From: JALZHR01 sp036389695
GTDB taxonomy: Bacteria > Acidobacteriota > Blastocatellia > Pyrinomonadales > Pyrinomonadaceae
DNA: 13,117 nt
Reading direction: 5' to 3'
Assembly (NCBI GenBank): GCA_036389695.1
Contig: DASVWG010000403.1
Coordinates: 1 to 13,117 of the forward strand
The notes beneath the pieces are model-generated. The model made no database searches, was not told the DNA's origin, and saw nothing but the letters and a program-made list of their open reading frames with translations. A program made the position numbers and the translations under genes. Below, in pieces: positions 6,496 to 12,859 of the stretch. How positions within the stretch are numbered: position 1 is the first letter of the stretch; every line of letters begins with the position of its first letter.

Positions 6496-7587
6496 ATGAA
6501 AATCTTTCGTGAAATTTTATCTCCGTTGATTGCGGTTCTGGCGGCGTTTGTCGTCGGCGGAATCGTGATTCTGCTGATTGGCGACAATCCGTTTGAGGCT
6601 TACCGGCTGCTGCTCGCCAATTCTTTCGGCTCGGCGAAAGATGTCGGCTACACGCTTTTTTACGCGACGCCTTTGATTTTTACGGGCTTGGCGGTGGCGG
6701 TCGCGTTTCGCTGCGGGCTTCTGAACATCGGCGCCGAAGGTCAGCTTTACATCGCCGCTTTTGCGACGGCGTGGGTCGGCATCAAATTCGGCGGCACCGT
6801 CGTGGACGTTTTCGGCAAAAAGGAAGATTGGTCGTGGATGAGCCTGCCTTCGGTTTGGCTCATTCCGCTGTGTATTCTGACGGCGATTGTCGCGGGCGGC
6901 ATATGGGGCGCGATTCCCGGCATTTTAAAGGCGAAATTCGGCTCGCACGAAGTCATCAACACGATTATGCTGAATTTCATAGCCATCGCGCTGGTCGGTT
7001 ATTTCACGCAGTATCACTACAAAATCGCCGGCGACCCGATTCAGCAGACCGCGCCGATCGGCGCAGCCGCGTACGTTCCGCAGCTCAATCAGTTTCTGCC
7101 GTTTATCCCGAAAGACGTGCCGCTGAATGTCGCCTTTCTCATCGCCATTTTAATGTGCGTTGTGGTTTACGTCTTTTTGTGGAAAACAAAATGGGGCTAT
7201 GAATTGCGCGCCGTCGGGCAGAATCCTTCGGCGGCGGAATACGGCGGAATTTCGCCGCAAAAGCAGATAATTATCGCGATGACGATTTCCGGCGCGCTTG
7301 CCGGAATGGTCGCCATCAACGAGGTTCTGGGCAATCGACATAATTATTATCACGAATTTTCGGGCGAAGTCGGATTTTTGGGAATCGCGGTGGCGCTTTT
7401 GGGCAGAAATCATCCGTTCGGCGTTCTGGTCGCGGCGCTGTTTTTCGCGGTTTTGCAGCGCGGAGAGATTTTCGTCGACGCCTTTACGCCGAAAGTCTCG
7501 AAAGACATCGGCTGGGTTTTGCAGGCGATTATTATTCTGTTTGTCGCGTGTTTTCAAATCTACTCACGAAAACGAGGAAAAATATGA
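6496..7587 (+). CDS. Nucleoside ABC transporter permease (YufP/NupP type)
   Basis: Inner-membrane permease of the BPD_transp_2 family, subgroup of the BmpA-dependent nucleoside importers (Bacillus YufP/NupP, pfam02653). The protein has 363 residues with eight to ten hydrophobic segments. The subgroup signature FRCGLLNIGAEGQL lies at about residues 71-84, and the pattern GALAGMVAINEVLG followed by GFLGIAVALLGRNHPFGVLVAALFFAVLQRG matches the C-terminal half of these permeases. The ATG at 6496 has no clear ribosome binding site. The stop overlaps the next permease by ATGA, so the two are translationally coupled and probably form a heterodimer. The ATPase (double-length YufO type) and substrate-binding lipoprotein are not in the window and must be encoded elsewhere. 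Sugar transport is possible for the wider family, but the sequence type and neighbouring salvage genes favour nucleosides. Confidence 0.9.
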   Translation: MKIFREILSPLIAVLAAFVVGGIVILLIGDNPFEAYRLLLANSFGSAKDVGYTLFYATPLIFTGLAVAVAFRCGLLNIGAEGQLYIAAFATAWVGIKFGGTVVDVFGKKEDWSWMSLPSVWLIPLCILTAIVAGGIWGAIPGILKAKFGSHEVINTIMLNFIAIALVGYFTQYHYKIAGDPIQQTAPIGAAAYVPQLNQFLPFIPKDVPLNVAFLIAILMCVVVYVFLWKTKWGYELRAVGQNPSAAEYGGISPQKQIIIAMTISGALAGMVAINEVLGNRHNYYHEFSGEVGFLGIAVALLGRNHPFGVLVAALFFAVLQRGEIFVDAFTPKVSKDIGWVLQAIIILFVACFQIYSRKRGKI

Positions 7588-8492
7588 GCGAAATTATTAA
7601 TCTGTCATTGCTTTTTTCGGCGATTCGTCTTGCCACGCCCTTGATTTTCGCCGCGCTCGGCGGATTATTTTCCGAGCGTTCGGGCGTTATCAACATCGCG
7701 CTCGAAGGCTTGATGCTGGCGGGCGCATTCACGGCGGCGGTCGCGACCTACGAGCTCGGCAATCCGTATCTCGGCTTGCTTTGCGGAATGGCGGCGGGCG
7801 CGGTGCTGGCTTTGATTTACGCGATTGCGACCATCAAATTCGAAGCCGACCAGGTAGTGAGCGGAATGGCGATAAACTTTCTGATGTTCGGACTGCCCGC
7901 CGTTATCAGCGGCGCGGTTTATGATTCCGCCGGCTCGACGCAGCAGATTGCCAAAGCCGACCTGCTGCCGGAATTTTTCAATCGGATTTCCATCGCGTCA
8001 TTGCTGGCTTTCGCGCTCGTTCCCGTTTGCTGGTATGTTCTGTATAAAACGCCTTTCGGTCTGCGCCTGCGCGCGACGGGCGAAAATCCGGCGGCGGCTG
8101 ACGCGGCGGGCGTCAACGTCATCAACCTGCGTTATGTCGCCGTCGTCATTTCCGGCATTCTGGCGGCGGCGGGCGGCGCGTATCTTTCCATCGGGCAATC
8201 TTCGCTTTTCACCCGAAATATGACGGCGGGACGCGGATTCATCGCGCTGGCGGCGCTGATTCTGGCAAAATGGCGTCCGGTTCCGGTGCTCGTCGCGTGC
8301 CTGTTTTTCGGCTTTACCGAAGCCTTGACGATTCAAATTCAAGGCGTCTATAAACTGCCTTCGGGCGAAGACATTCCCGTGCAGTTTATACAGATGATTC
8401 CGTATGTTCTGACGATTATCGTGCTGGCAGGCTTTATCGGCTTATCGCGCGCGCCGAAAGCGCTCGGCGTTCCGTATCGGAAAGAAAAATAA
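7584..8492 (+). CDS. Nucleoside ABC transporter permease (YufQ/NupQ type)
   Basis: Second membrane subunit of the importer (BPD_transp_2; Bacillus YufQ/NupQ type), 302 residues. Diagnostic stretches are RLATPLIFAALGGLFSERSG, GVINIALEGLMLAGAF at about residues 35-50, the core LRATGENPAAADAAGVNV, and the C-terminal FGFTEAL. The start is the ATG at 7584, which overlaps the stop of the first permease in ATGA and has GAGGA 7 nt upstream. An in-frame ATG at 7548 lies deep inside the upstream gene and is not needed. The next gene, a Ser/Thr kinase, begins 12 bp after the stop, so all three are likely one operon. Nucleosides are the inferred substrate from family and from the downstream pnp, udk and cdd. 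Confidence 0.9.
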   Translation: MSEIINLSLLFSAIRLATPLIFAALGGLFSERSGVINIALEGLMLAGAFTAAVATYELGNPYLGLLCGMAAGAVLALIYAIATIKFEADQVVSGMAINFLMFGLPAVISGAVYDSAGSTQQIAKADLLPEFFNRISIASLLAFALVPVCWYVLYKTPFGLRLRATGENPAAADAAGVNVINLRYVAVVISGILAAAGGAYLSIGQSSLFTRNMTAGRGFIALAALILAKWRPVPVLVACLFFGFTEALTIQIQGVYKLPSGEDIPVQFIQMIPYVLTIIVLAGFIGLSRAPKALGVPYRKEK

Positions 8493-8504
8493 TGTTAGGG
8501 AATT

Positions 8505-10055
8505 ATGTTTCGTGAAGGCTCACAAATCGGACCTTACACGCTTATTCGCAAACTCGGACGCGGCGGTTTCGGCGAAGTCTGGCTGGCAGAACGTAAATCC
8601 AAATTCGTCACGACCAAAGTTGCCGTTAAACTCCCGCACGACGAACAAATCGACCACGAAGCCATCAAACAGGAAGCGACGCTTTGGGAACAGGCGAGCG
8701 GGCATCCGAATATCCTGCCGATTATCGACGCCGACGAATACGACGGTCAAATCGTCATCGTCAGCGAATATGCGCCCGACGGTTCTCTGGAACAATGGCT
8801 CAAACAAAACGGTAAAATGACGCTCGAAAAAGCCGTCGAAACGACGATTCAGATTCTCGACGGTCTGGAATTTCTACACCTGCGCGGCATCATTCATCGC
8901 GATTTGAAGCCGGCGAATATTCTTCTGCAGGGCAAAACGCCGCGCCTGGCAGATTTCGGAATTTCGCGCGCGCTCAGAGCGACCGCTTCGAGCCAGAGCT
9001 CAAATGTTTCGGGCACTTTCGCTTATATGCCGCCCGAAGGTTTTGACGGCAAGCGCAGCGTACAGACGGATATTTGGTCGGTCGGCGTCAATTTATACCA
9101 GTTTTTAACGGGCAGGCTGCCGTTTCCGCACAGAGAGCCTTCGGCGCTGATTGCGGCGATAATGATGCGCGAATTCGAGCCTCTGCCGGCGGATATTCCG
9201 CAAAGTTTGCGAAACGTCATTAACCAAGCGCTGTCAAAACAGCCGGAAAATCGTTACGCTTCGGCTGCCGCGATGCGCGAGGATTTACGGCGCGTTTTGC
9301 GCGGCGAAGCGATTTCCGATTTTATTCCCGCCGGTTTGCCGCCGACGCAAGCCTCGATTCCCGTTTCAAACATTCCGCCGACGCAGCAGTTTTCACCTGT
9401 TTCCGCGCAAAATTTTCCGGCTGAAACAGCAACGTTAAATCGTCCTGTTCAGACGTTCGGGCAGGTTGAAAAGCGCAAATCCGGTGTTTGGCTATTTTTG
9501 GCAATCGGCTTGATTTTAGGTGGGATAATTGGTTTGGGGATTTACTTCATAATGAGTCAAACAAAACAATCCAATGAAAATAAAAATGAAGTCGGACAAA
9601 TTACAGATACGCGCTCAAATAATCAATCTATAAATCCTGAAAATGTGAATTTACAAGCTTCTAACGTAAACAATCTTACTCCGACTCCAACACCTACTCC
9701 AACTCCGATTGTTTATTCAGGAACTTATAAATATTCAAAGGGTAATTCTTTCGGCATTCTTAAAATAAAAGAGATTGGAAAAACTAATCCTAAGCCTTTT
9801 GGTTTTTCAATTGAAACAGGGCTTCCTGGTTGTACCGGTGCAGTAGAAGGAACCGCTAAATGGAAAAAGGACAATATAGCGGTTGCTAGTATTAAAAATG
9901 ATTACTTTGATGAAACCAGCGAATATGATAGAGAATATTGCCAAATAACCTTCATTTTTGCGGGAAGCAAAGTCTCTGTAAAAGAGACTGAATATGGTTG
10001 TATGAGATATTACGGCGCTAAAGGATGTGGATTTAACGGAACTTATACTAGGTAA
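8505..10055 (+). CDS. Transmembrane Ser/Thr protein kinase with Cys-containing external domain
   Basis: Membrane-bound bacterial Hanks-type kinase, 516 residues. The cytoplasmic kinase domain (about 11-270) has the Gly-rich loop LGRGGFGEV (17-25), ATP-binding Lys42, Glu57 of helix C, the catalytic loop HRDLKPAN (131-138) and DFG (150-152). The usual APE is PPE (176-178). All catalytic residues are present, so it should be active. A Pro/Gln-rich juxtamembrane stretch (about 280-320) leads to one membrane helix (327-350). Outside, an Asn-rich spacer and a (Thr-Pro)5 linker (392-401) carry a domain of about 110 residues with four Cys (443, 479, 499, 508), plausibly two disulfides. This domain resembles small beta-barrel sensor or lysozyme-inhibitor-like domains, but I cannot name its family. 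GC drops sharply from about position 9530. AGGG lies just upstream of the ATG, 12 bp after the permease stop. Confidence 0.93.
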   Translation: MFREGSQIGPYTLIRKLGRGGFGEVWLAERKSKFVTTKVAVKLPHDEQIDHEAIKQEATLWEQASGHPNILPIIDADEYDGQIVIVSEYAPDGSLEQWLKQNGKMTLEKAVETTIQILDGLEFLHLRGIIHRDLKPANILLQGKTPRLADFGISRALRATASSQSSNVSGTFAYMPPEGFDGKRSVQTDIWSVGVNLYQFLTGRLPFPHREPSALIAAIMMREFEPLPADIPQSLRNVINQALSKQPENRYASAAAMREDLRRVLRGEAISDFIPAGLPPTQASIPVSNIPPTQQFSPVSAQNFPAETATLNRPVQTFGQVEKRKSGVWLFLAIGLILGGIIGLGIYFIMSQTKQSNENKNEVGQITDTRSNNQSINPENVNLQASNVNNLTPTPTPTPTPIVYSGTYKYSKGNSFGILKIKEIGKTNPKPFGFSIETGLPGCTGAVEGTAKWKKDNIAVASIKNDYFDETSEYDREYCQITFIFAGSKVSVKETEYGCMRYYGAKGCGFNGTYTR

Positions 10056-10204
10056 TTTTTACAATTGATTAAGCGAAAAGCATTGTTGTATCGCTTCGAC
10101 CCAATTTTCCGGCACTTGATATTAGGACATTTGTAAAATCAATCTTCCATTTCGTCTTGTCCATTTTCCTCAAACCTTGCATCTGTGTAAAAATAAAAGT
10201 CTTT

Positions 10205-11068
10205 ATGAGCTACGAAAAAGCTAAGGAAGCGGCGGATTTTATTCGCTCGAAATATGATAGGGAAATAAAAGTCGCGATTGTTTTGGGCAGCGGGCTGGGC
10301 GCGTTTGCCGATGATTTGGAGAATACGGTTAAGATTCCTTATGAGGAAATTCCGCATTTTCAGACATCGGCGGTTGAAGGTCACGCCAATCGTCTGGTTT
10401 TGGGCGAAGTCGCAGGCGTTTCGGTCGCGGTTCAGCAAGGGCGTTTTCATTATTATGAAGGCTACGATATGCAGCAGGTTATTTTGCCGGTGCGCACTTT
10501 CGGCTTGCTCGGAATAAAAAATCTGATTTTGACGAACGCGGCGGGCAGCGTGCGGACGAGTATGAAGCCGGGCGTTTTGATGCTGATTCGCGACCACATT
10601 AATTTTATGGGCGTCAACCCTCTGCGCGGCGCGAACGACGAGCGTTTCGGCGCGCGCTTTCCCGATATGACGAATGTTTACGACCTCGAATACCAGGAAA
10701 TCGCCAGCGCGGAAGCGAAAAAAATGGCGCGCGAGCGCGTCGAGAAAGGCATCGACAAAGAGCCGAAACAGCTTTTGCGGCGCGGCGTTTACTGCGGCTT
10801 GTCGGGTCCGTGTTACGAAACTCCGGCGGAAATTCGGATGATACGGTTTTTGGGCGCGGACGCGGTCGGGATGTCGACCGTGCCGGAAGCGATTGCGGCG
10901 CGGCATCAGGAAATGAAGGTTCTGGGCATTTCCTGCATCACCAATCTCGCCGCCGGAATGAGCGACGACATCATTCATCACGAAGAAGTAATGGAAACCG
11001 GCGCGAAAGCTTCGGCAGTATTTAAAGAGCTTTTAAGAAGAATTATTCCAAAAATTATTTGTCCTTAG
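10205..11068 (+). CDS. punA: Purine nucleoside phosphorylase, trimeric (PNP class II)
   Basis: Cytosolic enzyme that splits purine nucleosides with phosphate into free base and (deoxy)ribose-1-phosphate. The protein has 287 residues from the ATG at 10205 (MSYEKAKEAADFI), which matches the family N-terminus; a TTG 48 bp upstream is also in frame but adds nothing recognisable. Conserved elements: phosphate-binding GSGLG (28-32), GRFHYYEGY, LTNAAGS, GPCYETPAEIRM with the catalytic-type Glu, and GADAVGMSTVPEAIAARH followed by ITNLAAG with the Asn that recognises 6-oxopurines. This points to guanosine/inosine specificity rather than the hexameric adenosine-accepting type. No good ribosome binding site is visible. 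The last codons and the TAG stop (11066-11068) lie inside the left 7-bp repeat array, an odd arrangement suggesting that a later insertion reshaped the 3' end. The gap before it (10056-10204) is AT-rich; I found nothing well supported in it. Confidence 0.95.
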   Translation: MSYEKAKEAADFIRSKYDREIKVAIVLGSGLGAFADDLENTVKIPYEEIPHFQTSAVEGHANRLVLGEVAGVSVAVQQGRFHYYEGYDMQQVILPVRTFGLLGIKNLILTNAAGSVRTSMKPGVLMLIRDHINFMGVNPLRGANDERFGARFPDMTNVYDLEYQEIASAEAKKMARERVEKGIDKEPKQLLRRGVYCGLSGPCYETPAEIRMIRFLGADAVGMSTVPEAIAARHQEMKVLGISCITNLAAGMSDDIIHHEEVMETGAKASAVFKELLRRIIPKIICP

Positions 11069-11088
11069 TCATTCGTCCTTTGTCCTTC
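11061..11088 (-). repeat. Left array of four 7-bp units (GTCCTTY type)
   Basis: Units GTCCTTA, GTCATTC, GTCCTTT, GTCCTTC in tandem. Read on the minus strand they are GAAGGAC, AAAGGAC, GAATGAC, TAAGGAC, the inverse of the right array at 11512-11539, with 21 nt matching at all but one position. The array overlaps the pnp stop codon (11066-11068), so pnp ends within it. Confidence 0.9.
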
Positions 11089-11140
11089 GCGCCGAATTTC
11101 AAAGTTGAGTTTTTAAATTAAAATTGAGGAGGTTTTAAGA

Positions 11141-11551
11141 ATGGCGAAAACAAATTTTGAAAATCTGCGCGTGTATCAAATCTCCGAAAGTTTAGCCGAC
11201 GAGATTTGGGAAATTGTTATCGGCTGGGATAATTTTGCGAAAGATACTGTCGGCAAGCAGATTGTTCGCGCCGCTGATTCGGTTGGCGCGAATATTGCCG
11301 AAGGCGAAGGACGCAGAAGTTTTCAGGACAACCGACGATTCTGCAGAATAGCGCGAGGCTCTCTGCAGGAAACGCAACATTGGCTTCGACGCGCTTTTAA
11401 GCGGAATTTATTAACCAAAGAACAAATTGAAAGGCTAAAACCTTTGATTGAGAAATTATCTCCGACGCTCAACGCATATTTGCGCTCAATCGGAACAAGC
11501 AGCGAAAGCTCAAAGGACGAAGGACAAAGGACGAAGGACGGATCAGAATGA
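11141..11551 (+). CDS. Four-helix-bundle protein (23S rRNA intervening-sequence protein family)
   Basis: Member of the TIGR02436/PF05635 four-helix-bundle family, first described from open frames inside 23S rRNA intervening sequences and related to the Avd proteins of diversity-generating retroelements. The molecular function is unknown; characterised relatives form pentameric barrels that can bind nucleic acid. The protein has 136 residues. The family core is clear: FENLRVYQISESLADEIW, KQIVRAADSVGANIAEGEGR (diagnostic SxxANIAEG), then RFCRIARGSLQETQHWLRRAF, and a fourth helix LTKEQIERLKPLIEKLSPTLNAYL. The tail KDEGQRTKDGSE is encoded by the right 7-bp repeat array rather than being part of the fold. 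A strong GAGGAGG site (11126-11132) lies 8 nt before the ATG. The stop overlaps the udk start in ATGA. It is not inside an rRNA gene here, and no reverse transcriptase is nearby. Confidence 0.9.
   Translation: MAKTNFENLRVYQISESLADEIWEIVIGWDNFAKDTVGKQIVRAADSVGANIAEGEGRRSFQDNRRFCRIARGSLQETQHWLRRAFKRNLLTKEQIERLKPLIEKLSPTLNAYLRSIGTSSESSKDEGQRTKDGSE
11512..11539 (+). repeat. Right array of four 7-bp units ((A/G)AAGGAC)
   Basis: AAAGGAC and GAAGGAC alternate in four perfect tandem units. The array is read as protein at the end of the four-helix gene (KDEGQRTKD) and stops 8 nt before the udk ATG, so its AAGGA/GGAC content may also act as the udk ribosome binding region. Inverse of the array at 11061-11088. 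Confidence 0.9.
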
Positions 11552-12177
11552 TTATCGGAATTTGCGGCGGAACAGGTTCAGGCAAAACGACGATTGCGCG
11601 AAAGATTTTAGATTCGGTCGGGCGCGAGAATGTCGTTTTGGTCGAACAGGACTCGTATTATCGGAATCTTGGCGATATGCCGCTGGACGAACGGCGGCAG
11701 GCGAATTTTGACCATCCCGATTCGATTGACAGCGAGATGATTGTCAATCATCTGAAGCGGCTGAAAAACGGTCAGCCGATTGAGATGCCGATTTACGATT
11801 TCGTGACGCACACGCGCCGCGACGAAACCGAACATATCGAGCCGAAGCCGGTCGTGATTCTCGAAGGCATTTTGATTTTTGCCGAAGCGCGCGTTTTGGA
11901 TTTGCTGGACGTGCGCGTGTTTGTCGATACGCCGAGCGACATTCGCCTGATGCGGCGTCTGCGGCGCGACATCGAGCAGCGCGGGCGGTCGTTCGAGCAG
12001 ACGCTCTGGCAGTATGAACACACGATTCGACCGATGCATTACGAATTCGTCGAGCCTTCGAAGCGCCACGCCGACGTGATTATTCCCGAAGGCAGCCAGA
12101 CCGAAATCAGCGTCGAATTATTGTGCGGTCTGGTGCGCGAAAAATTAAGACGCGAGGAAAATTTAGCAGCGAAATAA
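11548..12177 (+). CDS. udk: Uridine kinase (uridine-cytidine kinase)
   Basis: Cytosolic salvage enzyme that phosphorylates uridine and cytidine to UMP and CMP with ATP or GTP. The protein has 209 residues, the normal length. Features: P-loop GGTGSGKT at 7-14, QDSYYR (nucleoside site) at about 32-37, ANFDHPDSIDSEM, PIYDFVTHTR at about 81-90, the ILEGILIFAEARVLDLLDVRVFVDTPSDIRLMRRLRRD block, and the lid region RGRSFEQTLWQYEHTIRPMHYEFVEPSKRHADVIIPEG. The ATG overlaps the stop of the four-helix gene by ATGA, implying translational coupling. The sequence upstream of the start is the 7-bp repeat array, so current udk translation depends on repeat-derived DNA. It works with cdd downstream (cytidine to uridine) and the nucleoside permeases upstream. 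Confidence 0.95.
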   Translation: MIIGICGGTGSGKTTIARKILDSVGRENVVLVEQDSYYRNLGDMPLDERRQANFDHPDSIDSEMIVNHLKRLKNGQPIEMPIYDFVTHTRRDETEHIEPKPVVILEGILIFAEARVLDLLDVRVFVDTPSDIRLMRRLRRDIEQRGRSFEQTLWQYEHTIRPMHYEFVEPSKRHADVIIPEGSQTEISVELLCGLVREKLRREENLAAK

Positions 12178-12190
12178 CGAACGGAAGTCA

Positions 12191-12259
12191 GCCACGAAAA
12201 GGCGCGAATCGCACGAATAAATCATTTTTCTATTCGCGACGATTCGCGACATTCGTGGC
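12191..12259. repeat. Intergenic palindromic repeat, family 2 (CGCGAATCG units)
   Basis: Imperfect 69-bp palindrome in the udk-cdd gap. Matching blocks are GCCACGAA (12191-12198) with TTCGTGGC (12252-12259), CGCGAATCG (12203-12211) with CGATTCGCG (12240-12248), and CGAATA (12214-12219) with TATTCG (12231-12236), around an 11-nt loop. Each arm is three degenerate ~9-10-bp CGAAT units, head to head. The transcript would form a strong hairpin between the two cistrons; there is no following U-run good enough to call a terminator. Confidence 0.85.
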
Positions 12260-12289
12260 AAAATTTTCTCTTTGGCAGAAATATAATTT

Positions 12290-12688
12290 ATGAATGAAGA
12301 TTTACAGAAATTAATCGAATCCGCGCATGACGTGCGCGAAAAGGCTTACGCGCCGTTTTCAAATTTTAAGGTCGGCGCGGCGGTCAGAACAAAGGGCGGG
12401 AAAATTTACACGGGCTGCAACGTCGAATCGGCAAGCTACGGTTTGACCGTGTGCGCCGAGCGAGTGGCGATTTGGAAAGCCGTCTCCGAAGGCGAAAAGG
12501 AATTTACGAACATCGCCGTCGTCGCCGATACGCAGGAGCTGACGCCGCCGTGCGGCGTCTGTCGTCAAATCATCTGGGAATTCTGCAACGATATTCCCGT
12601 GACTTTCTCCAATCTGCACGGCAAAACCGAAACCGTCTCGATGAAAGAGCTTTTGCCGCGCGCTTTTGACACAAAATTTTTAAAATAG
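12290..12688 (+). CDS. cdd: Cytidine deaminase (tetrameric, zinc-dependent)
   Basis: Cytosolic enzyme that hydrolytically deaminates cytidine and deoxycytidine to uridine and deoxyuridine. The protein has 132 residues, typical of the small homotetrameric type. The zinc site is complete: CAE at 55-57 (Cys55 ligand, Glu57 proton shuttle) and PCGVC at 87-91 (Cys88 and Cys91 ligands), so three Cys bind zinc as in the tetrameric class. The substrate-site signatures YAPFSNFKVGAA (20-31) and GCNVESASYGLTVCAE are intact. The ATG at 12290 lacks a clear ribosome binding site. It is the last gene of the salvage block and is separated from udk by a 112-bp gap that holds a palindromic repeat, which may lower read-through from udk. 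Product uridine would feed udk. Confidence 0.96.
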   Translation: MNEDLQKLIESAHDVREKAYAPFSNFKVGAAVRTKGGKIYTGCNVESASYGLTVCAERVAIWKAVSEGEKEFTNIAVVADTQELTPPCGVCRQIIWEFCNDIPVTFSNLHGKTETVSMKELLPRAFDTKFLK

Positions 12689-12700
12689 TTTAAACAAGTA

Positions 12701-12727
12701 TTTACATTTTTTAATTCTGGGTATAAT
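12701..12727 (+). promoter_or_regulatory. Promoter for the secreted-protein gene
   Basis: A perfect -10 TATAAT at 12722-12727. The best -35 is TTTACA at 12701-12706 (5 of 6) with a short 15-nt spacer. The predicted start near 12734 gives a leader of about 125 nt. The preceding gene cdd ends 13 bp upstream of the -35 element. Confidence 0.55.
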
Positions 12728-12764
12728 ATCTCCTTATTGTCAGCAGATAAAACAGGAACTTCCA

Positions 12765-12799
12765 CTTTCAAACTGTCAAAATTCAGTTCTACGTGAAAG
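12765..12799 (+). promoter_or_regulatory. Stem-loop in the leader of the secreted-protein gene
   Basis: CTTTCA (12765-12770) pairs with TGAAAG (12794-12799), and AACTG (12771-12775) with CAGTT (12784-12788), giving an 11-bp stem with a 5-nt bulge and an 8-nt loop. It matches no riboswitch class that I recognise. Confidence 0.35.
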
Positions 12800-12823
12800 C
12801 TTTCTTTTCAATTAGCCTAACCT

Positions 12824-12840
12824 ATCTCTTTTCGAGAGAT
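12824..12840 (+). promoter_or_regulatory. Small hairpin just upstream of the ribosome binding site
   Basis: ATCTCT (12824-12829) and AGAGAT (12835-12840) form a perfect 6-bp stem with a 5-nt loop, 7 nt before the AAGGAG site at 12848-12853. It leaves the site free, so it may keep the start region open or be chance. Confidence 0.35.
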
Positions 12841-12859
12841 TAAAAATAAGGAGCCCCGT

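Larger units (their letters stand above)
11061..11539. mobile_element. Candidate cassette: four-helix-bundle gene between inverted 7-bp repeat arrays
   Basis: A 479-bp unit bounded by two 28-bp arrays in inverted orientation (11061-11088 and 11512-11539), each of four 7-bp units, enclosing one gene with its own strong ribosome binding site. It lies between two salvage genes that would otherwise be adjacent (pnp and udk). No transposase and no target-site duplication were seen, so mobility is inferred from architecture only. Confidence 0.45.

Noticed and set aside
10071..10096. Terminator after the Ser/Thr kinase (AAGCGA and TCGCTT inverted repeat)
   Set aside because: Only 6 bp with a 14-nt loop and no downstream U-run; likely chance.
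10139..10981. 280-codon open frame on the minus strand opposite pnp
   Set aside because: It lies almost wholly antisense to a clear PNP gene, encodes an Arg/Asn/His-rich sequence with no recognisable domain, and is explained by the codon bias of the real gene.
11061..11539. CRISPR array
   Set aside because: The repeats are 7 bp, directly abutting without spacers, and flank a gene. There are no cas genes.
11141..11551. Part of a diversity-generating retroelement
   Set aside because: The protein is Avd-like only at family level. No reverse transcriptase, template repeat or variable repeat was seen within the window.
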